DNA of 64,000 nucleotides. It comes from Symbiodinium natans. Lineage: Eukaryota; Sar; Dinophyceae; Suessiales; Symbiodiniaceae. Location of the stretch: positions 355,655 to 419,654 of the forward strand of contig CAJNDS010002369.1 of the NCBI GenBank assembly GCA_905221605.1, in the 5' to 3' direction. The notes under the pieces are model-generated. The model saw only the letters and a list, made by a program, of their open reading frames with translations. It did no database searches and had not been told where the DNA came from. The position numbers and the translations under genes were made by a program. Within the stretch, counting starts at the first letter, position 1. Each line of letters starts with the position of its first letter. Below, piece by piece: positions 13,401 to 24,000 of the stretch.

Positions 13401-16400
13401 AACCCTAAAACCCTAAACCCTAAAACCTAAACCCAAACTCTCAACCACAAACCTTACACCCTGACCTGTCTAGGAATACTTTATGCTAGCTGGGTTGGGC
13501 CTTTAAACCCTGTTGAAAATATTCATATATAGAGTCCCTTCTAAACCCAAACAGAAGGAGAATACAAAACGAATAAACCCGAAACCCTAAACCCTATAAA
13601 CCCTATAAACCCTATAAACCCTATAAACCCTATAAGCCCTATAAACCCTATAAACCCTATAAACCCTATAAACCCTATAAACCCTATAAACTCTACAAAC
13701 CCTACAAACCCTTTAAACCTGTAAACCCTGTAAACCCTATAAACCCTATAAACCCTGCAAACCCTATAAACCCTACAGACCCTATAGACCCTAAACCCTA
13801 GACCCCTAAACCCTAACCCCCTAGAAATACTTAATGCCCAGACGTCTCCGCAGGCGCACGGCCCAGGCAAGCTCGAGTTTGCCCACTGGATCCGGAGCGT
13901 GCCTTCCAGGCCATTGAGAACCTTCGCCGGCTCAGGGCTGAGGGTGTAGGGCTTTGGGGGGTTTAGAGGGTTTAGAGGCTTTGGGGGGTTTAGAGGGTTT
14001 GGGGGGTTTGGGGGGTTTAGAGGGTTTAGAGGGTTTAGAGGGTTTAGAGGGTTTAGAGGGCTTAGGGTTTAGGGGATAGAGGGTTTTACAGGGTTTCGGC
14101 TGCATGACCTGGGGCTGGGACGTGCAGGTTCAGGGTTTGGGGTCGAGGGTGGTGAAAGGGTTGAGGAATGTAGGGTTCAGGTTTCAGGGTGGGGGTTTAG
14201 GGGTTTGGGGGTTAGGGTTTAAGGGCTGGGGCTCTTGCTGTTTTGGCTTGGCTCTTGTCATTGACGTCCTTCCTAACTGCCCAGACGAGGCGAGCCACGC
14301 GCATGTTCAGCAAACGAAACGGCCTCCATCCCAGCCAAACACGTAAGAACACGATTTCCGCTAGCGACTTCACACACGGTAAGCATGACTACACCCAAAA
14401 CCACCCAAAACCACCCAAAGCCACCCAAAACCACCCAAAACCACCCAAAACCCAAAACCCAAAACCCTAAACCAATCCTAAACCCGCAACCCTGAACCCT
14501 AAACCTTAAAACCTAAGCCCTAAACCCTAAACCCTCCGAACTCCCAGGTTGATCCAGGGCTTGAAAAGGCCGGGGTGGTCTCCTGCCTTGCCATTCAAGT
14601 CGCCCATGGCCGCCTGACGAGACTGAGGCACTGGTCCCTTATCTTGCGGGTTTAGGGTTCAGGGTTTAGGGTTTAGGCTTTAGGGCTTAGGGTTTTAGGG
14701 TTTTAGGGTTTAGGGTTTTAGGGTTTTAGGGTTTTAGGGTTTTCGGGTTTTAGGGTTTTAGGGTACCTAGCCCAGTAACCATCTTACAAATTAAGGTACC
14801 GTTTTTGGGTTCATCGACTTTAGAAGGAGCCCAGGACCCGAAACAGGGTACAGGGTGCCATTGGGTTGTCTTCCTGGCTCTGAGAAGGCTAATGGAGGGA
14901 AACAGGCACCATGTATCCTCCCCAAAATATTACACTTCAGGGATGATGCATAAGGTAGCTGTGGTTTGGTCTGAACACCAGCTCATGACACACGCTGCGA
15001 GGCCGAATCGCAAGAACCAGGGCCCGAGCCTCTGCTCAGACTAGAACAAATATTGCGGGTGAGATTCTATTGCCAGGTAGCCTACACCGTAAGCGTTCAT
15101 AAGCCCTACAACCTAAGCCCCAAACCCTAAACCCTAAACCCCTAAACCCTAAACCCTTGAACCCCATACAACCCCTCATATGAAGAAGGCCACGCCTGCG
15201 CATCCGGGTAGTTCTCAAAAATGATGATGGCGCTTGCTCCAGCCTAGAAGCTGCTCTTTGAAATAAAACCCCTGTAGGGTTTAGGGTTTAGGGCTAGGGT
15301 TTAGGGTTTAGGGTTTCGGGTTTAGGGTGCTAGGGCTGGGATGTTCCCCCTTATACTAACAGTCCTTAATCGGGATGATAGTAACCCCCCCCCCCCTACT
15401 ACAATCCCTATCAAGGACTGATTAGTATAAGGGAGTAACATCCCAAGCTGCTCTTGATATTGCGGAGGATGGGGAGGATCCGGGCGGGCGCGGGGTGATA
15501 GTTTGAGAGGGCTGAAGGCTTGCCGTCTGAGGTTTAGCCGTTGGGTCCTTTTGGCTGTACCAGGTAAGGCTTAGTGGAAAGAAAATGGCGAATCATGGCG
15601 ACTTCAATCCAATCTTGCAGCATGTGGCATCCTCTGTGCGGGCGTTCTTTAGAAGTTATGCCCCCTTCTTGGGCCTGCGGTTCCCTAGGCCCTGGCGCTG
15701 AACCCTCCCAGAACAAAACAACAGCATAAAACCAGCCCCAGAGGGCTGTAAGGCTCCAAAGGGTTGGAAAGGGTCTTGGTCTTTTTTAGGGGGGGTTTGA
15801 GGTGCAAAGTTGGGGGGTTGAGGCTTTGGGGTTTAAAGTTCGAGTTCCCAGTTCTTCACCCCTGAACCCTGGATTCTGGGGGTTTAGGGTTTGGGGTTTA
15901 GGGGTCCTAAGCCGGCCTCATCCACGCGGATCTGCTTCACGCTCCCATAGCGACTGAACACCTGGCACAGGAATGGCCCGCAGAAATGGCTTCAGGAAAG
16001 ACTCCTAGCTCAGCTTGGTTTGGTTTGTAGGGTCGAGGGTTTGAGGGTTTAGGGTTTGGGGTCTAGTTTAGGGTTTCAAGCGGGCTAACTGAGCTAAGCC
16101 TAAACCCTAAACCCCAAATCCTAATAATTTTACCCTGAGCTCTGGACCGAAAACCTTGTGAGCCAGATGTTAGGGTTTCAGCGCGTCAGATCCGAGCCAG
16201 CCTTGTGCAAGTCGTCTTCCGTCAGCTGGTACCTTGAAGTGTGGCAGGGTTTGGGACCCTAAACCCTAAACCCTAAACCCTAAACCCTAAACCCTAAACC
16301 CTAAACCCTAAACCCTAAACCCTAAACCCGAAACCCTAAACCCTAAACCCTAAACCCTAAACCCGAACACTAAACCCTAAAAAACCCTAAACCCTAAACA

Positions 16401-17406
16401 CTGAACCTGTAGGGTGTAGGGTTATGGCCAGCTTGGGGGTAAACAAGAGTTCTTTGAAGTTTCGTCAAGTTCGGCCCAGGGCTGAAAACCCGAAAAGCGC
16501 TGTAGGGCTCTGATCTTTAAACCCTAAACCCTACACCCTAAACCCTAAACCCTAAGCCCCTTCTGCCTCACTTCTCAACATGCCCCTTCGACTCCCTAGA
16601 GTTGATAAGCTTTAGGGTTTTGGGTTTAGGGTCTAGGAACCTTTGACCTCAGCCTCGTCCACCTCAAGTCGAAACCCTCGTGAAACCCAGGGTTTAGGGT
16701 TTAGGGTTAGGACCCCAAGCCATCATAGGCAGCCAGGGCACTGAAACTTCATGCCCTCCACGGACACCGTCACTGCTGGCTCGGATGTCATGGGTGGGGC
16801 ATACCTGGTGCTGCAAGGAATCTATAACCCTAAACGCCCTAAACCCTAAAACCTAAACCGGTAACCCTAAACCCTAAACCCAACCCGAAACCCAAAAGCC
16901 TAAACGCAAGGCTCTTCCATGACCTTTGCGGGGGAGAACATACACAAAGACCCGGGTGTTGCAGGGGTGGCGTGGGGTGGGGAGTAACCAACGGGTAAGG
17001 CGCTCGGGGGTATTGCGTGTTCGAAGCTTCGGATTTTAGTGGAGCCACAGGGTTTACAATGCAACGTCACCCACACTTCTTGCACAAACCCTAAACCCTA
17101 AACCCTAAACCCTAAACCCTAAACCCTAAACCTGGGGGAGCGAAGGTCTGTGTTTGACCCCCGCTGAGAGTCTCCAGGTTCCAGGAAAGGGGGGATTTGG
17201 CTGGTGATTCAGGGTTGACGAGCTTAAACCCTTAAACCCTAAACCCTAAACCCGGAACCCCCGAACCCTGAACCCTAAACCCCTCATCTGCAGGCAAGGG
17301 TTGTCACCCCGATCTCACTATGCAAAGCCCTCGCTGCTATAGTTTCGCTTAGCCTGCACTTCGGTGGCAAGGACCCTTCATCGAACGCTTCTGCATGAAC
17401 AGTTGT
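7468..17406 (-). CDS. Multi-exon RNA-binding protein gene: RRM, proline-rich linker, KH domain
   Basis: This gene is assembled from micro-exons, all preceded by AG. RRM exons: 16742-16810 (AVTVSVEGMKF), 16202-16232 (YQLTEDDLHK), 15917-15961 (VFSRYGSVKQIRVDE), 15196-15243 (AGASAIIIFENYPDAQ), 14587-14622 (SRQAAMGDLNGK), 13863-13930 (AKVLNGLEGTLRIQWANSS). Linker exons: 12879-12926 (YPGMPFPGWGFPSEP) and 12121-12175. Less certain: 11111-11155, 10964-11029 and 10167-10198. KH exons: 9423-9471 (FIIGIENDKDFQ), 8563-8605 (VARRIIGAKGTNMK, with the GxxG loop), 8161-8222 (IVRQTEAKLRLRGVGSGYFE), 7654-7708 (QKESSEPLQLCIS), 7468-7492. Phases match at every junction in the RRM and KH blocks. Donors are GT or GC. 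Upstream exons fit at 16924-17026 and 17308-17406; others may exist to about 18.9 kb. The RRM has a degenerate RNP1, as in PTB/hnRNP L-type domains. Start and stop codons were not located. A nuclear or cytoplasmic RNA-binding role is inferred from the domains. Confidence 0.82.
7508..7620 (-). repeat. CCCTAAA array plus C17 tract filling a gene A intron
   Basis: About 13 CCCTAAA units are followed by a run of C to about 7620. This occupies most of the 161-bp intron between the KH exons at 7654-7708 and 7468-7492. In the sense strand the intron reads donor, G tract, TTTAGGG array, then acceptor. Confidence 0.9.
8058..8132 (-). repeat. CCCTAAA array, donor side of KH exon 8161-8222
   Basis: Ten near-perfect units. 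In the sense of gene A it reads TTTAGGG just downstream of the exon's GC donor. Confidence 0.95.
8231..8400 (+). repeat. TTTAGGG array, acceptor side of KH exon 8161-8222
   Basis: Starts 9 bp beyond the exon edge, perfect at first, then degenerate with TCAGGGT and TTCGGG variants. In the sense of gene A it reads CCCTAAA and runs almost into the acceptor. Confidence 0.93.
10260..10380. repeat. Mixed TA/CT and GA microsatellite
   Basis: Short TATC, CT and ATAC runs are followed by a GAGA-rich tract up to about 10378. Non-coding, within a presumed gene A intron. Confidence 0.85.
10640..10730. repeat. AT-rich microsatellite (TATATTA)n
   Basis: Repeats of TATATTA and TATATATTA make this one of the most AT-rich stretches in the window. 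It lies in a presumed gene A intron. Confidence 0.9.
11347..11441 (-). repeat. Perfect CCCTAAA array
   Basis: About 13 perfect units, flanked by non-repetitive sequence. Confidence 0.96.
11907..12120 (-). repeat. CCCTAAA array on donor side of exon 12121-12175
   Basis: Degenerate units (CCCTAAG, CCCCAAA, CCGAAG) grade into perfect units next to the exon. The exon's donor GTTTAG is itself the first telomere-type unit in the sense strand. Confidence 0.93.
12189..12345 (+). repeat. TTTAGGG array on acceptor side of exon 12121-12175
   Basis: TTTAGGG units with TTGGGG variants. A short G run (12181-12189) lies between array and exon and reads as a pyrimidine tract before the sense-strand acceptor. 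Confidence 0.92.
13134..13218. mobile_element. Near-perfect palindromic element of 85 bp
   Basis: The left arm starts CTTAGTAG and includes ATGAGGG and GAGGGCCCT. The right arm is its inverse, ending CCCTACTAAG. The arms are about 30 bp with few mismatches around a loop of about 25 bp. MITE-like or simply hairpin-forming. No clear target-site duplication. It lies inside the gene A intron between exons 13863-13930 and 12879-12926. Confidence 0.6.
13577..13815 (-). repeat. Variant array of the 9-mer CCCTATAAA
   Basis: Over twenty copies of CCCTATAAA with a few CCCTACAAA and CCCTGTAAA variants: a telomere-type unit with TA or a similar dinucleotide inserted. It lies on the donor side of the RRM exon at 13863-13930. 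Confidence 0.93.
13935..14100 (+). repeat. Variant array of GGGTTTAGA/GGGTTTGG units
   Basis: Repeats such as GGGTTTAGA and GGGTTTGGG on the acceptor side of the RRM exon 13863-13930, opposite in orientation to the CCCTATAAA array on its other side. Confidence 0.9.
14391..14465 (-). repeat. Array of the 10-mer CCACCCAAAA
   Basis: About six copies of CCACCCAAAA, ending in CCCAAAA and CCCTAAA units. A divergent relative of the telomere-type arrays, within the intron between RRM exons 14587-14622 and 13863-13930. Confidence 0.9.
15336..15446. mobile_element. hAT-like MITE copy 1 (TGGGATGTTCCCCC family)
   Basis: Inverted termini TGGGATGTTCCCCCTTATACTAAC and its near-inverse enclose a central C run. 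111 bp. This copy has the family termini but no clean target duplication. It lies in the intron interior between RRM exons 15917-15961 and 15196-15243. Confidence 0.75.
16257..16410 (-). repeat. CCCTAAA array
   Basis: About 20 units, mostly perfect, with a few CCCGAAA and AAAA variants. It lies between exons 16742-16810 and 16202-16232. Confidence 0.95.
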
Positions 17407-17634
17407 CTGAGTTCTCCGTGCCCGGTTCTTTGCTTACTTCTCCAATGGCCTCGGGAAAAAAAAGGTTAAACCTTACTAGTCTTATCCTAATAAGGATCCC
17501 CAAAGTTTGAAGTTCAACTGTTAGCTAAGTAAGTGTAAGAACATTCCAGGGCGTGCCCCGAAAAGATGTCCGCACAGGCATTTCGAGAGGTGCGACTGTG
17601 GTGTTCCCACGGTCGGTCCGACAAGAGACAAGGA

Positions 17635-17727
17635 ACCCTAAACCCTAACCCCTAACCCCTAAACCCCAAACCCTAAACCCTAAACCCTAAACCCTAAACC
17701 CTAAACCCTAAACCCTAAACCCTAAAC
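17635..17727 (-). repeat. CCCTAAA array
   Basis: About 13 units, perfect in the right half. Confidence 0.95.
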
Positions 17728-18623
17728 GCAGAAGAGAGGGGCTCTCTCCGGGTGGGAGAGGTGGGACAAATGCTCCAGCTCAGGCTGTCACCAAAACGGC
17801 ATACAGATTCATATTGCGCGCATGAAAGCCCCATGCCTGCACTGCTTGGTGTTCCTAATTGCCGCTTGATTGATTGGTTGATTAATGGATACAAGTCACT
17901 GCACACACACACACAAGCGGTCTGCCCTGAAACCCCTAGGCCTTTAGCCATAACTCTCAAACCCTTAAGAAAACCGCTGATTTCAACTTCAACCCGCAAC
18001 CTGAAACATGGCAGCGTCACAGCGCGATCAAGAACTTAGAACTCTCTCTCTCTCTCTCAGCCTTTCTCAACCCTTTCAAGCCCTTAGTGTGGTTCAGCAT
18101 TTAGAGCACCTTAACCCCAAACCCTAAACCCTAATCCCCAATCCCCGAACCCTAAACTCATTCAGGCTTCAAGGCTTCTGGGCTTGGGATGCGCACGGAT
18201 TCGGTGGCAGCCCCGGAAAGGGCATCGGCCTCGGTACCGCTGGCGGAAGGTTTTTGGGCTTTTTTGGCTTTTTGGGGGGTTGAGGGTTTTAGGGTTTAGG
18301 GTTTAGAGGTTTTAGTGGTTTAGGGTTTTGGGTTTTTTTTTTGGGGGGGGTTGAGGGTTTTAGGGATTTAGGGTTTAGGGGTTTAGGGTTTAAGGCTTTA
18401 GGGTTCAGGGATTAGGGTGCTTCAGACTTTCCTCATCAAGAAATCCCGAGTGGCCCAAACTAACCCTCATAGTTCTTCGTGATAATCCCAAAACCCAAAA
18501 CCCAAAACCCAAAACCCAAAAACCCTAAACCCTAAACCGGTTTCTCAGCGTTTGCGTTGTCAAGCCTTTGGACCTGGGAGGTCCGCCACGAATGACAAGC
18601 TGACAGAGAGCTAAACCCTAAAC

Positions 18624-18723
18624 TTGGAATGTTCCCCCTTATACAAACAGTCCTAAATGGGATTATAGTAGAGGGGTACTATAATCCCCATTAAGGACTG
18701 CAGTATAAGGAAGAGCATCCCAA
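18624..18723. mobile_element. hAT-like MITE copy 2 with 8-bp target duplication
   Basis: 100 bp, starting TTGGAATGTTCCCCCTTATAC and ending with the inverse, GCATCCCAA. It is flanked by CCCTAAAC at 18616-18623 and 18724-18731. That is an 8-bp target duplication, though one drawn from a telomere-type repeat, so chance identity is possible for this copy. Confidence 0.8.
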
Positions 18724-18807
18724 CCCTAAACCCTAAACCCTAAACCCTAAACCCTAAACCCTAAACCCTAAACCCTAAACCCTAAACCCTAAACCCTAAA
18801 CCCTAAT
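18724..18807 (-). repeat. CCCTAAA array interrupted by a MITE
   Basis: Perfect units follow directly from the right end of MITE copy 2. The units left of the element (18613-18623) suggest insertion into an existing array. Confidence 0.93.
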
Positions 18808-20672
18808 AAACCCCAAACCCTCCCTCCTTTGCTGGGATGCCCGGCGGCGCAGGAAACCCAGTGCCTGGAAAGGTTCCATGGTTCTGGAGCCCCTGCTGGA
18901 TGTACCTGGGGGTTTAAGGCTTAGGGCTTTAGGGTTTTGGGTCTTAGGGTTTAGGGTTTTGGGATTTTGGGATTTTGGGTTTTGGGTTTTGGGTCTTAGG
19001 GTTTAGGTTTTGGGTTTTGGGTCTTAGGGTTTATATAGGGTTTAGAGTTGAGGGTTTAGGGGTTAGGGTCCAAAGTTTTTTCTGAGTTATGGTCAGCTCT
19101 CGAGCTTAGAATTCCCATCTTGGGTGCAGGGACGCGACAAGGGACCCAACTTCGGGCTTCTAGCCGCCTCTTGGTGCTGTCAGGGCTTTGGGGATTCGGC
19201 TTGCTCTCAGCCAATTAACCCTAAACCCCTAACCCTAAACCCTTCAACCCTTCACCCGAAACCCTTAAACCCTTAACCCTAACCTAAGGTGAAAGGCCTC
19301 TGGGAGGTGTGGAGGCAGGGGTAGAGGGGGGGGGGCTTCAGGGTCGCGGGATTTCGATCTCTTCGGCGTGGCTTAGGGGGAACTTGAGGGGTTTAGGGCT
19401 TACTGGTTCGTTTTAGGATTTAGGTGTTGTAGGCTTTGTGGGGTTTAGCCTTTGGGTTCGTTCAGAGTTTAGGGTTAGGGTTTGGGGGGGCTTAGTAAAG
19501 TAACTCACAGTCGAGCGTGATTCAAGAACCGGCTCACATCGGCTCCTTCGAAGGCCTCCACCCTCTCGGCTCCGCCCAAAGGAGATTCTCTTTGGGCATC
19601 TTATGCCAGCTATACCAAAAACTTGGGTGGTTCATAGCGTTCTCATGAGAATGTCTCTATTGCAACGCCGAATCCCCGCTACTTCGTTTCTTCGAACCCA
19701 CATGCAGCCGAGCATGAGCCCTAAACCCCCAAGCAGGGCTCTGGATCATGAGAAGAAGCAGCCCTTAAGCTCTCCAACGCCCAAAAAAAACCAGGCCATC
19801 TGGACTCGGAGAAGTTTGAGGCGGCTTCAGGGGCGCCCAGCTACCAGGTCCTACTGCCCAAGGCCTTCTAAAACGTTTCGAAAGAGAACCCGGGGTTCGG
19901 GTTGCGCCCCGAAGATGAATCTCTAGGAAGCTTAGACATCGGAAAGAAGATCGAGGGGCCTCCCAACCCCACTGCCAACCCCATTTCATCCCCAAGAAGC
20001 CCTACGTGGCCTTACTTACGACCCCAACCCCCCGAGTTTCCTAAAGCCCTGAAGGTCTTGACATACACTTCAGCCCCTGCCCTCCGACGTGCCCCGAGGG
20101 CACTGGACCATCTGCATGTATGCTTGGGCCATACTGGGATCAAAATGCGGAGGGGCTGCCTGCGGCGCGGACCGGAGATTGAGGGTGGGAAAAAACCTTT
20201 TCCGGGTTTAAACCCTTCAACCTCTTACTACAGGCTTATAGGGCCAACTCAGATTCTTGGGCTTTGGGAGAGTTTAGGCCCTACAAAGCACAAACTCCTC
20301 CACGACCTCAGTCCCTTGAAGTGGTACTCCCCATGCCCAGAAAAAAGCCCCCTGACTCCACAAACCCCCAAACAAAAACACCCAAACCAACACCTTCACC
20401 ACCCCCTTCCCAAAAAAAGGGTACCCCCACCTGCCAAAACTACCATCATCCTTTCTAGTGGAACCCCTATTTTCGGAAACCCGCCCATAAACATCCTAAA
20501 CCCTAAGCCCTAAGCCCTAAACCCTAAGCCCTAAACCCTAAACCCTAAACCCTAAACCCTTCATATCATACCCCTCAGAGGGGCCGGGACCGGCATTGTC
20601 GAGTCGGCGGGGGCAGTCGCACCGCCCACGCCGAGCATTGCCTGAGGGGCCGGAAACCGCCGAATACCCGTG

Positions 20673-20762
20673 TAGGGTTTAGGGTTTAGGGTTTAGGGTT
20701 TAGGGTTTAGGGTTTAGGGTTTAGGGTTTAGGGTTTAGGGTTTAGGGTTTAGGGTTTAGGGT
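20673..20762 (+). repeat. Perfect TTTAGGG array
   Basis: Thirteen perfect units, followed directly by inverted CCCTA-type units: a head-to-head junction near 20763. Confidence 0.96.
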
Positions 20763-21053
20763 AACCCTATCCTAATCCTAAACCCTATAAACCCTGTAAA
20801 CCCGATAAACCCTATAAACCGTATAAACCATATTACACCCTTAACCCTATGAACTTGCTAGGTCTCTACGCCTCTGGACCGAAAGGTTCGAGAATGTTCG
20901 GGGCAGCGTTGAGAATATCAGGTCGTTCGTGTGCTTCGGGGCTTTTAGATTCCGGGCTCTGGGTTGCCACACCCAGACTGAAGGAAACCCTCAACCCTCG
21001 AAAGCCCAAACGCTCCCAAACCCCGAACCCAACAATCCTTAGCACCGGAGAAT

Positions 21054-21128
21054 CCCTAAACCCTAAACCCTAAACCCTAAACCCTAAACCCTAAACCCTA
21101 AACCCTAAACCCTAAACCCTAAACCCTA
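21054..21128 (-). repeat. Perfect CCCTAAA array
   Basis: About ten perfect units between unique spacers. Confidence 0.95.
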
Positions 21129-22673
21129 GACTGGGGCCCCTGCCATTGCAAACAGAGAGCCTCGCCAAGAGTTGCAGTCTGCAAAGCCCAACCCTGCTAG
21201 AGCCAAGGCTGACGAGGAGGATGCGTCTTTATTTGGTGTTTAGGGTCTAGGGTTTGGGGTTTAGGGTTAAGGTTTGGGGTTTAGGGTTTGGGGTTTAGGG
21301 CTCAGGGTTTCGGGGAATTCGGTCGGGTCTTAGGCTTCATAGGGCAAGCCTGATTCCTGAGCCCGACAACCTCCTAACCCCTGAGCGTGGGTTGGGTCTT
21401 TAGGGTTTAGGGTTTAGGGTTTGGGGTTTGGGGTTTAGGGTTTAGGGTTTAGGGTTTAGGGTCTGAGGGGTTTAGAGTTTGGGGTTGGGGCGTGAGGGCT
21501 CAGGGGGCCTCTACCCTTTTGCAAAGTTCTCTACCCATTGGGAGGAACTAACTACCTGCAACCTGCTCCTCCAATACCGGCTGATCAACATCTTCTTGTA
21601 GCGCAGGATTCACTCAACGCTGAGCCCTAGGGGGGCAGGGAGTCCAATTAGGGCACTCAAACAACAATTAACCCTAAAGCCTAAACCCTAAACCCTCAAC
21701 CCCTAAGCCCAAAGGTTGAGCTGCATCGCTCAAGCACTTTTCCGAACGAAGGCCATGACGCGGGCTTGGGAGCGGGCTTAGGGTGAGACGCTCGGGGATT
21801 GGGGTGGATGGCTTTGAGACGTCAAGAGTTGGGGGGGGGGGGGGGGGGCCTAGGGCTCTAGGGCTTTAGGGCTTAGAGGGTTTAGGGTTCCATGCAAGAC
21901 TTCTGGCAACACTTGTGCCCGTGAATTATGGGATACCCCGGCTTGCACCATGCCAGAAGCCTTGCCTTGAGGATGCGCTTACAGGCAGAGCCGACACACG
22001 TCTCAGATGAATTCCAACTGGGCCAGTGAGGCAACCAACTGTACGCGGCTGAGGCACAGCCCCGAAGCCCTGCGCGGTTGATCCGTGGTGAGACAATCTG
22101 GGATCGGAATCGCATTCATCTCATTCCCCCAAAGCATAGATCTACTGCGAATGATCGGTCGAGGCTTTGCAGCGTTGGTGCTTCGCCGGGCTAGAAGGAT
22201 GACACACAACAACGAACATGCCGCGTGAGAATAAGTCGAGTCCCAACGAGTCCCAACCCCCGTGCCCGTTTCGTGCCCGCGATTGAAACTTTCGTCACGA
22301 GGTGAAATCGCACAAAGGGTAGAAACACTCGCGTGTGGCATCTGCGAAGGCCCTAAACTGAAGTGAGCCCAGGGTTTATACTGTATGCTCGGCTAAAGCT
22401 TAGGTAGGCTAAGCCTTCACAAATCACACGCAACAAATCCATTCTGGCCCCATTCGTTCGGTGTTTGGCCGAATTTCGCAGGGTCGGAGAGCACGTGGCA
22501 ACCTGACCGGCGTTCTTTGGGGTTAACTCGGCGCTGCCTCTGTGTGGGGTTTAGGGTTTAGGGGTGTTGGGTTCAGGGTTTGGGGTGTTGAGGGGCTTTG
22601 GGTTTTGGGGCTGCAATCCCTTACCCCAAAAGATCTAAGTCGCAACCCGTGGGCATAAGCCCCAAGCCCTAAG

Positions 22674-22773
22674 TGTCCAAGTACCTGTATAGCATATACT
22701 AGCTTCCTAAAGCTGCTCGATGGGAACCCCTTTAAGACCCAAGTATACACGATATCAATATACGTACATGGAC
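22674..22773. mobile_element. MITE-like palindromic element (GGTCCATGTAC family)
   Basis: The left end resembles TGTCCAAGTACCTGTATAG. The right end reads ACGTACATGGACC, with a matching GACCCAAGTATAC internal block. Related copies are at 30617-30715 (complete) and 10418-10452 (one arm). Target duplication not resolved. Confidence 0.5.
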
Positions 22774-23937
22774 CGAATCGAAACCCCCCACCCTGGATCC
22801 GCGACCTCCTGCACCACTCCAGAAACGCTCCCAAGTCCCACATGAAGTGGGGGTTTAGGGTTGGGGTTCATGAAAAATCTCAGGCGGCCTACCCTACTTA
22901 TGAGAGTGGCAACTGATCAACAGGCCCAAAGACCAATAACACCGGAATGGACGCACATGACATAGGACGATACCCTAAACCCCAAACCCTAAACCCTAAA
23001 CCCCGAACCCCAAACCCTAAACCCTAAACCCTAAACCCTAAACCTAAACCCGAAATCCTAAACCCTAACCCCCAAACCCCCCACCTGCGAGCCGGAGCCA
23101 TGCGTCACGTGGAGGGGTTCACATTCTCCGTGACCTCGACGCACGTGGGGGTCCAAGCCTCGGGCCTTGCTAGTTACTTGGGCTATGTTGGGCTTATGCA
23201 CATATATAAACCTATGATTCAATAAATCTATGATTAAATTAAATACATACACATATCTAAACCTATGAATAAAAAAATCTATGATTAAATTAAATACATA
23301 CGTATGGAAAGGATTTGTAGGGCTTCTAGGATTTCTGGGGCTTGAAGTAGGGGTTATAGGGTTCAAAAGGCTTCATAGCGTTCAGCATTTGCGTTGCCTT
23401 GAGCCTAAAGACTTCCTTCCACCCCGTAAAGACGGCTGCCAATTTGGGGGGGTATTCAATCAGCAAACGCGGCACCCTAAACCCTACACCCTAAATGAAC
23501 CAAAACACCTAACACTCCCAAACACCAAAAAAACAAAAACACTCCAAACCCAAAAGCCCTAGAGCACCGAAACCCTACAACCCTGAGACCCTAAAATCCC
23601 GAGCTGAAGAGCCGAACAAGACGCCCTACTGTAAACTCTAAAAACCTATATACACCCTAAACCCTAAACCCTAAACCTTAAACCCCTAAAACCCTAAGAC
23701 CCTAAAACCCTAAACCATAAAGCCCTCAGAAGCCGACAACCGTAGAGCCGCTGAGCCCCACAGACCTCAGCCCCAAATCTTACAACAATCAAACCCTAAA
23801 CCTCTGAACTTTCATCCCTACACTAGCCTCAAATAGTTCTCTTCAACCCGAAACCCTAGATACCCTTAAAATCCGAAGCCTGTATCCTAAACCCTCAAAA
23901 CCCCCAAACCCCGAAAAACTCTCCCAGAGTCTTCGCA

Positions 23938-23998
23938 GCAACCCTAAACCCTAAACCCTAAACCCTAAACCCTAAACCCTAAACCCTAAACCCTAAAC
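23938..23998 (-). repeat. CCCTAAA array on donor side of gene B exon 24001-24045
   Basis: Eight perfect units ending right at the exon's GC donor. Confidence 0.95.
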
Positions 23999-24000
23999 GC

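Larger units (their letters stand above)
17407..24000. other. Stretch with scattered exon-like segments but no assembled gene
   Basis: Telomere-type arrays alternate with spacers. Coding-like, splice-flanked segments on the minus strand include about 17775-17907 (LYPLINQSIKRQLGTPSS), 18165-18250 (PRPMPFPGLPPNPCASQ) and about 18838-18888 (QGLQNHGTFPGTGFPAPPG). The latter two are proline/glycine-rich like the gene A linker and may be its 5' exons. A further segment near 23120-23150 (minus) ends in a stop and could close gene B. ORFs of 107-203 codons at 19603-20513 (plus) have no recognised domain. No gene ends could be fixed. Confidence 0.4.

Noticed and set aside
14285-14343. Segment with a good AG acceptor and GTAAGA donor on the plus strand
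   Set aside because: It is open in all three frames and lies in the interior of a gene A intron on the opposite strand, in an array gap of the orientation where confirmed exons are not found; it may be chance.
19603-20513. Overlapping plus-strand ORFs of 107 and 203 codons
   Set aside because: Proline- and lysine-rich translation of degenerate CCCTAAA-type sequence, with no recognised domain and no splice or start context that stands out.
22003-22341. 112-codon minus-strand ORF
   Set aside because: No recognisable domain or supporting context; the length is within chance for a GC-rich spacer. It may contain a short exon, but I could not define one.
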